Source: Sphagnum compactum
Taxonomy: Eukaryota > Bryophyta > Sphagnopsida > Sphagnales
Reading direction: 5' to 3'
Length of the DNA: 64,000 nucleotides
Assembly (NCBI GenBank): GCA_965153455.1
Contig: OZ234500.1
Location: forward strand, 11,594,001 to 11,658,000
The translations under genes were made by a program, and so were the position numbers. Within the stretch, counting starts at the first letter, position 1. Every line of letters starts with the position of its first letter. The notes below the pieces were generated by a model. That model ran no database searches and was not told the origin of the DNA. It saw only the letters and a program-made list of their open reading frames with translations. Positions 22,952-34,878 of the stretch are shown here, piece by piece.

Positions 22952-23131
22952 GTGAACCTTTGTGCCAGACTTGCACTTTTACTGCACATAAAGAAAATTG
23001 CACTGCACTTTTAACGCAATGTGTGATTGCATGATCAAGTTGGTGAACCTTTGTGCCAGACTAGCACTTTTACTGCACATAAAGAAAATTGCACTGCACT
23101 TTTAACGCAATGTGTGATTGCATGATCAAGT
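22952..23131. repeat. 91-bp tandem duplication, nearly identical
   Basis: GTGAACCTTTGTGCCAGACT starts at 22952 and again at 23043. The two copies differ at very few positions (TTGC versus TAGC early on), which implies a recent event. It lies about 760 bases upstream of the SDR start codon and could fall in its promoter region. Confidence 0.9.
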
Positions 23132-23640
23132 CTGCTGAAGGATGGCAGTTGTCAGACTGTTTAACAGAGTTCTTGAATCATATACATGCATCATCATTGG
23201 ATCCTTCTTAGAAGCTTCGGAGTTCGGGATCTCACCACGAAATCGGTAGACGAAGAAAACAAAGAAGAAACTGCCGATGTGTGTGGGTTCTAGAATCAAA
23301 TACACAGGCTAGTACCTAAGCCTGCTTCGTTAGGAAGGAACTAATTTAACTACTAATACATTTTACAATTGCCAAAAGTTCTGAAAAATTCGCCAAAAAT
23401 CTCAATGAAGCTCTCAAACACAATATAATAGCTAGTATAATGCGGCATTGTCGAATATTCTTATAATATTTACTGACAAAAAAATAATTAAAAAATTTGG
23501 CACCTTACTCCTGAACTTAGAGCCTAGGTAGTCCTGGTATTCATACGGCTACCGTCTACCTACACCAATTGCTTCTTCCTCTCGTGTACTATTAAGTAGT
23601 TGAGGCGGAGTTGGCATAAGTTGTCTAGAGTGGTGTGCAC
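23132..23640. promoter_or_regulatory. Presumed 5' flanking region of the SDR gene
   Basis: No element is identified with confidence. TATAATA-like words occur near 23425-23470, and a short run of stops ends at about 23600. The transcription start cannot be placed from sequence alone. Confidence 0.3.
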
Positions 23641-23892
23641 ATGTTGATGAGCTTGGGATTCAGAAGATCAATTCTAAGATTTGAGCACAGAGTAACTCTA
23701 GTCGGAGGTCTAGGTAATTTGCAACTGAAGGAGAGGGAAAAGTTTCACTTCTGTAACGGAGCTGCGGAGCCGATTATTCAACGGCAAGCTTCAAGGGGAC
23801 TGGGCTTCGAGGGTGGAAATACACAAGGCTTCAAAGGTAAGCTTCAAAGGCAAGCTTTGTCCTTCCGGCGGGCGTTCGCAGCAGCAGCAGAT

Positions 23893-26083
23893 ATGGCGTC
23901 CACTCGGTAAGCAAAAAAAAATCATCCCTAATTTCTTCCTTGTACGTTGTTACAGAGAAAATGCAGTATTTGCAAGAAGCAAAACTGAAGTATTTCATAG
24001 AATTTTGTACATCTTGCAAATATTAACTTGAATTGGTTTTTTGCAAGCTGAATTGCAATCAGGATCCCTTGTTTCAATAAAATCTGTCTCTCCAGCTTAT
24101 ATCATGTGTTATCACAATAGACCTCCTGACAGTGACAGGGGATTTGCAAATGGGGTGCAGTTGGTGGTCACCGCAGACAGTAGCAGTGGTGACTGGGGGT
24201 AACAAAGGCATAGGACATGAGATTGTGAGGCAGCTGGCAACACAAGGCATCACTGTTGTTATTGGGGCTCGTGACAAGGAGCGAGGGTTGGCTGCTGCTC
24301 AGGGTTTTCACTCCAAGGGCTTAACCAATGTTCAGTTCCATCAACTTGATATCACAGATTCTGAATCTGTTACAGTGTTTGCAGATTGGATTCAAAAAAC
24401 ATATGGTGGTCTTGACATTCTGGTAAGCCAATTTGTCAGACTTCCAATCATTCATTATGATAGTGGATTTAGCAGTCTTGCACCTTCTGTCACAATATTA
24501 GCACATCCCCTTCATATTGAGACTCATAGAAGATTTGTTTGCTTTGTGGCCTATGCTTCGATCTCGGTGTTGAGTGACATATGTCTTTTGAGTGCTAGCA
24601 AACATCACAACTGAGTTTTCCAAATGCTTCCAGACATCAAGAAACTTAGGGCACAGATGTTTGTACTGTTTGCCCTAATTTTTGGGCACATTGTCATGCA
24701 TACTTATCTATACCCCCTGTCAGAAATGGCTGAAGTCAGTGAGAGGAGTAATGGCAGCTACGTGACGGTCTCATACTGTGACAGTCACAAGGTTACAGCT
24801 GCAATTATTCTTTCTTGTGTTTGTTGTGGTTTGGCTGGAATTGACATGATGTATATTTTGGCTACCTTATGTGTTTCTGCATGGTCTCTCTACAATCACA
24901 TGGACATTCGGAGTTGTCCTTCAGAGCCACTCTTTAGGTCTTCCAGATACCCGACTTGGGTCTCTTCTGAAATGATGAAGATAGAGAAGAAACTTTGAAA
25001 CTACTAAACCTGAACTCCAATTTGATTTGCTATCTATGGTCCAAAAAACCTTGTTGCAGTTATTGGCAAAGGCTACAGCTCCTGTTCATAGGCAGCCTGG
25101 GACATGTCTTCTGCTGTGAAAATGCATAGTCTTACAATATCAGGTTGGACAGGTGAACAATGCTGCGGTTTTGCATTGGAGCAACAAGTACCATGAAGCA
25201 GAGGAGGACATTAATGTCAATTACAAGGCAACAATTCATGTGACTGAAACACTGCTACCATTTCTCAAGCCATCATCTGCAGGTGCACGTATTATCATAA
25301 TGAGCTCCTTCCTAGGCCAGCTCAAGGTATGTGATCCTAATCTCTTAACCTGATCAGACTATTCATCAGCTTACAATCAAACATCTGTTGGAAATCTTAT
25401 TTGCATCTCAGCTAGATTCTTTATAAAACTTCTGTGGATAAGAATGGCATGAACAATTCCTGGAGCAATGCTCCTGGACCATAATATTGAGCTGCTGCCC
25501 TTCCAGTTCAGTGCTGTGCTGGTCTATTCTCATGTTCAACTTAACTGGACCAAAGTAGTGAATTGTAGTTCCCTCTCCATGTGGCAGTTATTACTACTAG
25601 TTGTTTCTGACACCAACTGGGATATTTGCAATCTTGAAAAGTGATAAAGTTTGTTCTGATTCAAGCTGCTGTTTGTGGTAATCAAATTTGCAGCACTTCA
25701 AAAACGATGCTTTGAGAGAGCAACTCATGGACCCTGAACACTACACACAAGAAACAGTTGACAGATTTGTTGATGAGTATCTGGAGGCATGTTCAGACGG
25801 GCATGCGGATGCAGATGGATATCCTGTTGCCTATTGTGTTTCCAAGGCTGTAATCAATGCTTACACACGCTTGCTAGCCAAGCGAGTTGCTAATCGACCT
25901 GAGGGTCATAAAATCTATGTTAATTCTGTTCATCCAGGCTCAGTGAAGACAGACATGAATAAAATGGGCGTCCTGACAACAAAAGAAGGTGCAGATACTG
26001 CTGCGTGGCTTTCTCTCCTGCCTCCTGAATGTCCATCCGGCCTTTTCTTCTTTGAGAGGAAAGAATTGAGCTTCTACGGATAA
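23893..26083 (+). CDS. Short-chain dehydrogenase/reductase, menthone/carbonyl reductase-like, four exons
   Basis: Predicted NAD(P)H-dependent cytosolic reductase of the plant family that includes (+)-neomenthol dehydrogenase-like and salutaridine reductase-like enzymes; the substrate cannot be told. Exons are 23893-23906, 24161-24422, 25153-25326 and 25694-26083, all with GT...AG introns. Reading frame is kept at each joint, giving 279 residues. Exon 1 encodes MAST plus two bases of an Arg codon, joined to WWSPQTVAVVTGG, the usual N-terminus of this family. Residues 16-23 are the cofactor loop TGGNKGIG; NNAA is at 94-97; catalytic Ser is at 143/144 (MSS); YCVSK (Tyr197, Lys201) completes the active site; the end is KELSFYG. 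It is slightly shorter than the usual 290-315. No stop or frameshift is seen, so it looks functional. The three-base-class NNAG motif reads NNAA. An AATAAA signal follows at 26195. An in-frame upstream extension to 23641 is possible. Confidence 0.9.
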
Positions 26084-26194
26084 GCTAAAGCCTGAAGTCA
26101 CTAGGTAGTCTCCATACCATTGCATCCAATCTTGAATGAGCAACAAATATGCTTGTGCATCAAAATGCTTTCTCATATGCTTGGCCTTGAGTGA

Positions 26195-26200
26195 AATAAA
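26195..26200 (+). terminator. Polyadenylation signal AATAAA for the SDR gene
   Basis: AATAAA lies 112 bases after the SDR stop codon and is followed by GTGTGTTTC, a GT-rich stretch. Plant signals are loose, so other sites may also be used. Confidence 0.5.
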
Positions 26201-27820
26201 GTGTGTTTCAATATTCAAAGGAGCCTTGATGTTTAAGGTTCATGGAAATTAGGGGATATGTTATGGTTGCAGAGTTCCAGTAGGGTATATTTTCTTGCTA
26301 TAGAGCCATGAGTTTCAGGTACACAGCTGAGCCCAGCATATTGCAAAACTTGGATTTACAAACAGATGTAAAGTTCGGGTTGGAGAACAGTTGAAAATTT
26401 GTTGACCCATGGGAAGTTCTCATGTGAGAAAGTGTACATGGAATGTTATACTTGCTTATTGGCTTAGAAATTGCTGTAGATTTTGAGGAAAAGTTTACAG
26501 CCAACTTCATTTTTGCTACAAGGCACAAGGAGTTTGCCAAGAATGTTTGTGGAATATTCTACAATACAACATTGGGGTGGCAACAATTGGTGTAGTTTTC
26601 CAAGCTTCAAAGTTGCAAGGCCTGGGCCACAATTACATGATTTCAAATTGCAGGGTAATCAAGATAACCCTGCAAGCAAGCTATCTAGGAATAAGGTGTT
26701 CTCATTGTTTGCTACAAGCGGCTGCCATTACAAGGGATTGGTTTTCTCTTAGGATTGTCAATTCCCATGGGCATCAAACATCTCATCTCCTTGAGGTCTT
26801 TCCCCATGGTAAAGCCTCCTAATTTTTGGAGCTTAGTTGCATCCAAATATTTGATTATAGCCTCCCTTCTTGCCTCACTTTCAATAAGTTGATTTTCCTG
26901 CTTTCAACCTCTTTTGTTTTGCCAAATCACATTAATGTTTCTTTAATCCTCTAAAAATCACCTGTCTGCATATTGTCAAAGAAGTGTTTCCTCTCAGTAA
27001 TACCCATTAAACCTTCCCAAGGTTTCCCTTATTTCACCCCTTGATCTAACTCTGATGTAATTGTAAACATAAACCCATTACCTATTCCTCTAGGCAGCCA
27101 TCTCCTTTGATTGTAGCATGTTTGTTATCAAACATGTGTTTGAAGGGTTGTTCAAAGAGAGTTGGTTTGACATTTGCATTTACATTAACTTTATAACCAA
27201 CCGAATACATATCTCGATGGGTATTTGACATCTGTCCCAACCCTTGCATTAGCTTGGGTGTGGGTTTTTATTTGAATGTTTGCAAATAATTCTTTAAAAA
27301 CAAGTTAAATTTCGTTTAATTATTTTTACTTCCTCTTAGGTGTTTTTGGCACATTCACACCCCTTTTTTACGATCGTACAATTTCGCCTTTGTGAATGTC
27401 ATCATTACAAATCTCACAATACAAATCTTCTTCCTTGTTTTACATGAGAAGCCATATTAATTTGTGTTACAACACATGGAAAATAAAATAAATTACCAAG
27501 TTTGACACAATTTCTCCCTTTAGCAAATATTAATTAGCTACCTCACAAAACAAGTTCACAATTTTTTGCAGTGCTACAAGAGGTTGAAAAGGTGCCCACT
27601 TTCACCTAGATGAGGTGTTCTTAGTATCATTTCCAAATTTTCTTTCTTGTTGAGTATTCTTGTAACAAAGTTCACATCAAATTCATGATTAAATTACCTA
27701 TGTGAGTTTGAACTTGATTGGCCAACTTATCAAGGTGCAACTCTTCACTTGCGTCAATATATGGGTGGCAACTTGGAGGCATTACAGGAGGGATTAGAAC
27801 AATCGCTTTAGCCTTTCGCA
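26201..27820. other. Unassigned region between the SDR gene and LINE copy B
   Basis: Short open frames of up to about 90 codons occur on both strands at 26300-26820, but none shows protein-family character. The right part may be the 5' region of LINE copy B. Nothing else seen. Confidence 0.45.
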
Positions 27821-30450
27821 AATGTTTGGAGTTGATTCCATATCCTACCCCACCTCCATTAACACGATTATCTCACACATGGGCCCTTCTCATATAGGGG
27901 AATATGTTCGAGCAGTATGCGCATTAGCTCCAAGCACACATGCAGTCTCATTTGATGAAACCATGGGAGTCCTTTGCTTTCTCCATCCACTTGTTGAGGT
28001 TGATTTTCCCCTTTTCATTGATGATTTCAATCCTGAGATGAAGGTTACTTTAGATCGAAAGGCAATTGTTTCTGCTTTGGTTTGTTCATCACATCTTTCT
28101 TTTAATGGCCTTTTGGGTATGGTACACATGAATTTTTACGAGATTGTTTTGTCCCAAATGATTCTATGAATGGCTTCAACATCTTTTACGAGGTATGTGG
28201 GCACATTGTTCAAGGTCATGTTCCACGTTCAGTATCATGTTTGTTTTTCGCATCTCAAAATTAGCATTGGAGAACCAGTCTGGAGGCATACGTCCCATCA
28301 TGATTGGTGAGGTGACCTATCGTCTAATTGCTTGCACTCTGGCTATTCAATTTAGGGATACTTTTGTGAACCATTTTAGTCTTCATCAATTTGGTGTAGT
28401 GATTTGTGGTGGGTGTGAGACCAATGGTTCATGGTGTTTAAACGATGTTAGATTTGCACCCAGATTGGGTGGTGTAATAGGTGTTCGTAACGCCTTCAAT
28501 TTGGTGTCACAATCAACCATTTTTCAGGAGTTACAATATTCGCCCAATTCTCTAAATCAATTTTTCCCACTTGTTCAATAATTCTATGCATGCCCATCCC
28601 CATTGTATTTTTCTTAGGGTTCCCAACATGGGATCTCATAGTCATTTTGTCAAAGTTAGGTACACAACATGGGGACCCGTTGGGAGGAGCATTGTTAATT
28701 TTGGCTCACTTTCACATTTTTTGCCCTATAGCAATAACTCACCCTACTTGTGTTTTCCCTTCTTTGGTGGATGATACACATATAATAAGTCTTGCATTAG
28801 ATGTGGTTCCTACATTTTTATGATTGCAAGAAATGTTTTTAGCATTAGTGTAGCTAGTGAAGCGTGTAGCTTGGTTTAAGGTTGGACCACTCTATATCAC
28901 TTCTTTTTGACTTTTTTATTTTCGATTCGGGTTTTTGTATTTTGGGCACATTAGTGGGATCCACATCATTCATTGAGTTGTTTGTGGCTGAGGCTCTCCA
29001 TGAAAATCTTAGGACGATATCTAATCTCCTTATGTTTGTAGATCTTCAAGTAGCTTTTTGATGCTCTTGTTATGCTATGCCTAGCATTTAGGTTACTTTC
29101 TTCCTATAATGTTCCCATCTCCAAGTATTTTGTAGCATTATGCTAAGTTTGATATTTGTACCATAGTTACGTTAGAAAAATTACTTGGTGTGGGATTTTT
29201 TAGTGGTTCTATCGGTCATTTAGTTCGTCATCAACCCATTTTTCGTGTTTCTTTGGGCAAGCTCAACCTCCTTTTTGTGGTCCGGATTATTGCCCCCGCA
29301 TTCTTGGGGTGTTAGGCACTAATCGCTCCTACACTTGTCCCCCATTTCTAGTAGGATGATCACCCTATTTTTCTAAATGTAGTAACACATGTTGAGACCG
29401 ACGCTTCCCCATTCTAGATGGCGCTACAAAATGTCCAAACCATGTTACCTCAAGTTGTTTGTTCTTAGGTCCCATCTTTTGAAAGCTTAGTGGTTCAGTC
29501 TTATCCCTAGTTGTAGGTTTCTTTAAATAATCACCTACATGTGTAAATTTTTTTTTCATTTTTAATAGACATTCCTTTGGATATCATGCGAACACATCTT
29601 TACTCATGTGTGGGTCTAGGGGTAGGCATTTGGTTATTAGCTCGTTTTACCACATCAACATTTCGTTTACCGTCAGCCCATTTTCTTACATCACTATGTA
29701 CCTATTTTGGTTTGGCACATCCTATAGTCGCCCACCTTTCACAATGTCAATGTGGTCATACCGTTGACAATCTAGGTAACCCATTTGCTTTGATACCCTT
29801 GTGTGAGTGAGTGTATAATAGCTCACAACACACTTCGGGATATTGTCACAACTATTGTTTTGGAGAATGGAGCACATGTTCAAAGGGAGGTCTCCCACCT
29901 TTTTCCTCACCACACCTTATGATGAGTGATATCTTTATCATTAGAGACAACTTTCGGACTTTGATGGATGTTGTCATTATTAATCCGACTCGCACAAATA
30001 TGGTGCAATGAACATTGACAACACATGCAATAATGATGGTTACTCAAAAGAAGACACAATCCTACGCCGAACGAGCACCGGGTGATGATTTCATTCCCTT
30101 TGCTATTGAGACATGTTGTTTGTTTACATAATGGTTATCTTTTTCGGACACCAATTCCTTTGATACATTTAAATCTTCATTCTCGTTTTGATTCATTCTT
30201 GACCACTTGTGCATAGACCATTATCGCGCGTCATTAGTGGTCTTTTTTAGTCCCTTTCATCTTTGTTTCTCACTATCGACAGTGTGTGTCCATAGCCTTG
30301 TAATGTGTGCAAGCTATAACGATTCTTCAGTGAGTTGTTGCACTTGGTCGAGGTTCGTCATCTCTTCCACACATCATAGCTAGTGCACCTCCATCACTAG
30401 TCGATTTGTGGCAAATGATAACTTTCTTGTTTTAGATCTTCTATGTTATC
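27820..30450 (+). mobile_element. Non-LTR retrotransposon relic, copy B
   Basis: Same family and strand as copy A. The first open stretch (27822-28169, 115 codons) is the part upstream of RT. RT blocks follow: SGGIRPIMIGEVTYRL near 28285, HQFGVVICGGCET near 28385, NAFNLVSQSTIFQEL near 28490, QHGDPLGGALLILAHF near 28668-28715 and SLVDDTHII near 28763-28790 (catalytic pair DD kept). The knuckle CQCGHTVDNLG starts at 29744. The endonuclease-like core reads DIFIIRD from 29928 and LMDVVIINPT, with the two aspartates exactly 13 residues apart. A segment GDDFIPFAIET near 30085 continues the conserved C-terminal region. Stops and frame changes show it is inactive. Confidence 0.75.
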
Positions 30451-31039
30451 ATTAATCATCATTTTGTAGCCATGGGTCCTATTTGCATAAGGTTTTTTCC
30501 TTTTTTTTGTTGATTGTTTTTTTTTTCTTTGGGTTGTGTTTACTTGTGTTCTCATTTGCTTTATACTTTTGATGGATGGGTTCCCCGTCCTTGATTTTTA
30601 TATACAAAGGTTTTTCTTTTACTCTATAATTAATCAAAATTGTTTTGAAGCCCTCAATTTTTTTACAGACTTATTCTATAGATAATTGGGATGGTAATGT
30701 GCAATTCATGGTGTAGTGGTGAGTAACAACAATAGTTCCGTGTCCAAATGGTCAAAGTTTAGATAACAAGGACAAACATGGCATAACCTTAAATTCTAAA
30801 CCTTAACAACAAAACCTTGAACCTTAAACAATATAAGACTAGGTGTGACAAAATTTAAAGGTGTTCAATTGTAACTAGTTCTGTGATGATCACCCACAAT
30901 CTCTTCTTGTTTGCAATGTAAATTGTTAGAAGCGAAAATAAAAGGAAGCAAGATCATTACAGAACCACCATTTACACATTACATGGTGTTCAAGATATAA
31001 TAACAATTATAAATCAAAATTTATAACAATAGCCCCAAA
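30451..31039. other. Unassigned spacer between opposed LINE copies B and C
   Basis: AT-rich, with T-runs near 30500-30530. It presumably includes the 3' tail of copy B and the 3' tail of copy C, which point toward each other. No gene. Confidence 0.4.
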
Positions 31040-33760
31040 TGAGAATGCATTGCAAACAAATATGGCATTTTCAATTAATTTTAAAATATGGGAGATGTTG
31101 GCAAATGAAAAGAATTGTAACACCAAAAGCACCAGCTATCATAACTATTCCAACCCTTCTCCCTTTCAACATTTGTAACCACTGTCTCCCGTGTCGGATT
31201 AGTAACCACCACATTGACAACAAAGATTTAGTCCTCATGAGTCATGTAATGAAATTCTTGACATAAGGGCATACCACCACTCTTTCCATACATCATGCCC
31301 ACTCTTTCGAGTGAAGGCATACATGACATCTCTATTGGCGTCATTTGTGGCTATCCACTAACCTTGAACAGACAATGTGCTAGATATGTGCTAGATGCGT
31401 CTAACCCATGTCCACACTCACATGTGAGAAGACTAGATGCTGAGGGCTAAATCAAACCAAGATGAAAACGCAACATTGAGGTGAAAGTAGAGTGTGTGAT
31501 GTGGAATGAAAAAATAAATGGTCTGGCATTCAACCACAGCCTTGCCCCCTTGCCCAAACAAGAGTAAATGTGAGTTTTAGATGCTAAAGAAATGGAATCA
31601 TCCTCCAAGCTAGACCTACAACATGTGTTGTGAAGGATGTCCATCAACGATACCAATAGATTTGGGGCGTTGGTAACTGCCAAACTTTCAAAAAAAGGGT
31701 GCATCTTTTTAATTGTGGGAGGAAGGCTATTTTGAGCTGCACGAAAACATGATTGAAGGAAGTGTGGACCCCTTCAACCTGAAACATACTCTTCCAAAAT
31801 AGGTCTATCAAAAATACGAAACCTAGTGCATAAATATGGAGCCACTAAAGCCTAACTCTTTAGAAAAACAGATGGGGCATAAACCTCCATAGATAAAAGG
31901 TTTATACCACCAAAAAAATTTGGTAGTTGGGCCTAACACTTCGCTAAGGGGCCTTGAATAGACTCCCATGACATTGGACCCATAATGTCCCACAAACTTG
32001 CATAACTCTTTTGTTGAAACTCGCCAAGAAAAACATGAAGGAAGGTGGTATTGTCCAAGTGAAATAAGAAGGTTGACGAGTGACACATGAGGACAAAATG
32101 CCTAATGTAACTTGTGTGTCTCCCAAAAGAAAAAGATCATCGATATGCATTGTGTCATGAGATAAAATCTCATCCAAAAAATGCATGACAAAGCCCTAAG
32201 AACCCACTAGCACACCCAAAATGCGTAAACCATTTGTGACCAAAATGTAACCTTGAAGAATTTTTATGTCTGAAAATATCCATGATGGATTCCAAAGCTT
32301 GCACTTTGACACTTTGACCCTAAGCCCAACTAGGGCTAACTAGGTTGAAAGGTGGGCAAAGGCAAAGACAATTTGTTCATGGGGCCTATGATGTGTGTAT
32401 TGTCTGCTAGGGATGGAAAAACATAATGGATTTGTGCAATGGTTTTTAGGAGTGCTCGATAATGGTCCAAGGCAAATAAAGGACCTTCTAGGGGGTCACC
32501 CTACCTTGTGCTTGAAGATTACACAATAATGGTGACCCCCTCTTCATGTTACCCGTGCTAGTAGTAAAGAAAAAAATGAGCACCATAAACAACATGGTAA
32601 AGGGGACAATGTTCGTCAAAGGTCCCTTAGCATTTTGTAGTTCTTTAAAAATAGTAGTTCAAGAAACGTTATTAAAAGAATTTCGACGTCAACTTGCATC
32701 ACGACCCAAGTGTAGGTTGAGGAGGGCTCTGATGCCAAAAGGGATGGTTTCACAACCTCTAAGGGTCAAAACTTCTAATTGATGGGGGGATAAGTGTTCT
32801 TGAAATGGCCTTCGAAGTTGTAGGACAATGGAGCGACTAATATGTCAAAGAAACACCTTGCTTATGGTAATAGGATGAAGACCTCAAGTGTCCTTTGCCA
32901 TTGCCAACAACTTGTTAGCCCCAGCATTAGGGCCACTAACCTAGGGATATCACCATGGCAATAACAACAACCTAAAATAATTCCAAAAACCTTAAGGATG
33001 GGTCTTCTAGTATGAAACACCTTGAAAGATGCTCATAAACCATCCCAGATAACCCATCCGAAGACAAATCGGGAGCAATGGTTAAGGCTTGTGTAAACAA
33101 CGTCCTATTAAAGACAAAGGTGTGCTTAGGTTGATAGTAAAAAATAAGCAAGGGGACATGGTCTAATGAAGGGGTTGTAGCCGATGCAGAACTACAACAA
33201 TGTCCTTTGAAGGAATAATTGGCATCATGGGCTAAAAAGCTCTAACAACATGATTGTATTTTTCAACTTTACCCAATGTTATACATCAGCGAAGATGAAT
33301 GGTCAAATAATTGTCCACTTAACAGTGAGAACATGGAGCACATGAGGCACAAGAAGACTCCTTTTGAAAAGAAGACCAGTCGCTGCCATAAACCTCCTAA
33401 GGTGGGCAAAGACCCTCGCTGATTAGAAAGACCTTTTCAAGTATAATGTGAATACCAACATGGCAACAAGAAGAGAAGGAACCATGTTGATTCATCCATT
33501 AGATTTCAAGCAATTCAGTCAAGGGGTACACGAAAAGTCTGCATGATTCTGTCTTGGATGGCTCAAGGGATCTTATGAAACAAATGAAGGCACACGAAGT
33601 GAACAACCCCAAAATGAAACTAGATTGAACCCAAATCCAACCCCAAGAAGCAAGGGGGATAGAACCAGGGAGTAACATAAAAGGGGAGGACATTTGCAAA
33701 GATAGAATAGCCTAGCTAGCTTGGGAGACAAGGTTGGCATGAAGGTGAGCACTCTTGACA
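31040..33760 (-). mobile_element. Non-LTR retrotransposon relic, copy C (minus strand)
   Basis: Reading right to left: an N-terminal part near 33760-33500; RT blocks near 32890-32700 (HISRSIVLQLRRPFQEHLS, LRGCETIPFGIRALL, FNNVS, TIFKEL); GDPLEGPLFALDHYRALL near 32500-32440; and SLADNTHIIGPM near 32415-32375, where the second catalytic Asp has become Asn. LGDTQVTLGILSSCVTRQPSYF follows near 32130-32070. The knuckle CECGHGLDASSTYLAHC is near 31424-31375, and the endonuclease-like tail (THEDQIFVVNVVVTNPTRET) near 31240-31180. The domain order matches copies A and B. Many stops. It lies tail to tail with copy B. Confidence 0.75.
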
Positions 33761-34445
33761 TGCCTCAAATTGCCCCTTGAAGTGTAAAGGCTAAAGCATT
33801 GTAGACAAAGGGCATTTCAAATTGACGAAGGACGCAAAGAGGGAACCATACAAAAACAAAAGGCTCCACCCAAAACAATAGAACGTAATAAACCTAAGCA
33901 AGCCTTAAGAAAATTTAAAGAAAAAAAAAAAACCAAACCAAACCAAAAAAACTTATAAATTAAAAAAAAAAAAAAAACTTTCTTGTAGCATCAACGATGG
34001 CAGGCCTGACCGTTGCAAGAATGCAATAGCAATGGCAGGCTCTACGTTCCTCATTTGTTTCCTCAAGCAATTGCCATCCCCATTTTTCACCAAAACCTTG
34101 AAAACTACCAACCTTTTGTCACATGCAACTCCCAACCTAGTGTGTGCTCTTCTTTGGTGGGTAGGTGGTGGGCATAGCTAAGATGTTACATCTTTGCAAC
34201 TTCAGCAACTGCAGTTGAGACGCCATTGCCATCACCACCATTGTTACTCTCCACCTCCACCATGATCCCCTATCCCTAAATGATTAAAGTAGGATCCCAA
34301 GACTTGAGATTGTAGCTTATTTGTCCTATCCTGGAGGAAGAAGACACAATCCATACATTGCACTAAAGCTCCCAAGAGTAGTAACTAGTAGCCTAGTAGT
34401 TACCTCATATGCAATGTATCATTAGACATTACCCTCTAATGTGAA
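33761..34445. other. Unassigned region with A-runs
   Basis: A-rich runs at 33915-33980 with repeated AACCAAACC. No gene-like frame. Confidence 0.5.
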
Positions 34446-34878
34446 TGTAGGAATTTTGGCATACATGCAAAGATCAAGAAAAAAAAACAAAAAAACATGA
34501 AAGTACTTTATGGAGTGCTTCAACAAAATGATACAATGGTGATAGTTGTGTAATGCAAGAAAAGCAAGGAGAATAAAATGGAGATCAAATACATTGTTTT
34601 TCTGGGCTATAGAAAATAAGACACATAGATACATTGCTCTTATGGGCTATATATTAGGTAATATTAATTACAACATAGGTCTTCATATTGGCAAAATTAC
34701 TAATCAAAACTTATGCCAGGTTCAAATTGCTCCACTTATAGCAATGATGTTTCATACGAAGTTTAAATTAACAATGTGCATGTGCATGTTAACCTTTGTG
34801 TGCTTGAACACCTAATACCCTGGATCCATGTCTTGGATACATCAATTTAACTAAATTAATTATTTAATACTTACAACA
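34446..34878 (-). repeat. 3' LTR of the copia relic
   Basis: On the minus strand it begins TGTTGTAAG and ends CCTACA, giving TG...CA termini. It aligns with 37626-38007 through shared words such as CATGAAAGTACTTTAT, GAGTGCTTCAACAA or GAATGCTTCAACAA, TGATAGTT, CTTGGATACATC and TTAAATTAATT. Confidence 0.85.

Noticed and set aside
24423-25152. 124-codon open frame at 24624-24998 and others between SDR exons
   Set aside because: They fall in intron 2 of a well-supported gene and show no protein family character.
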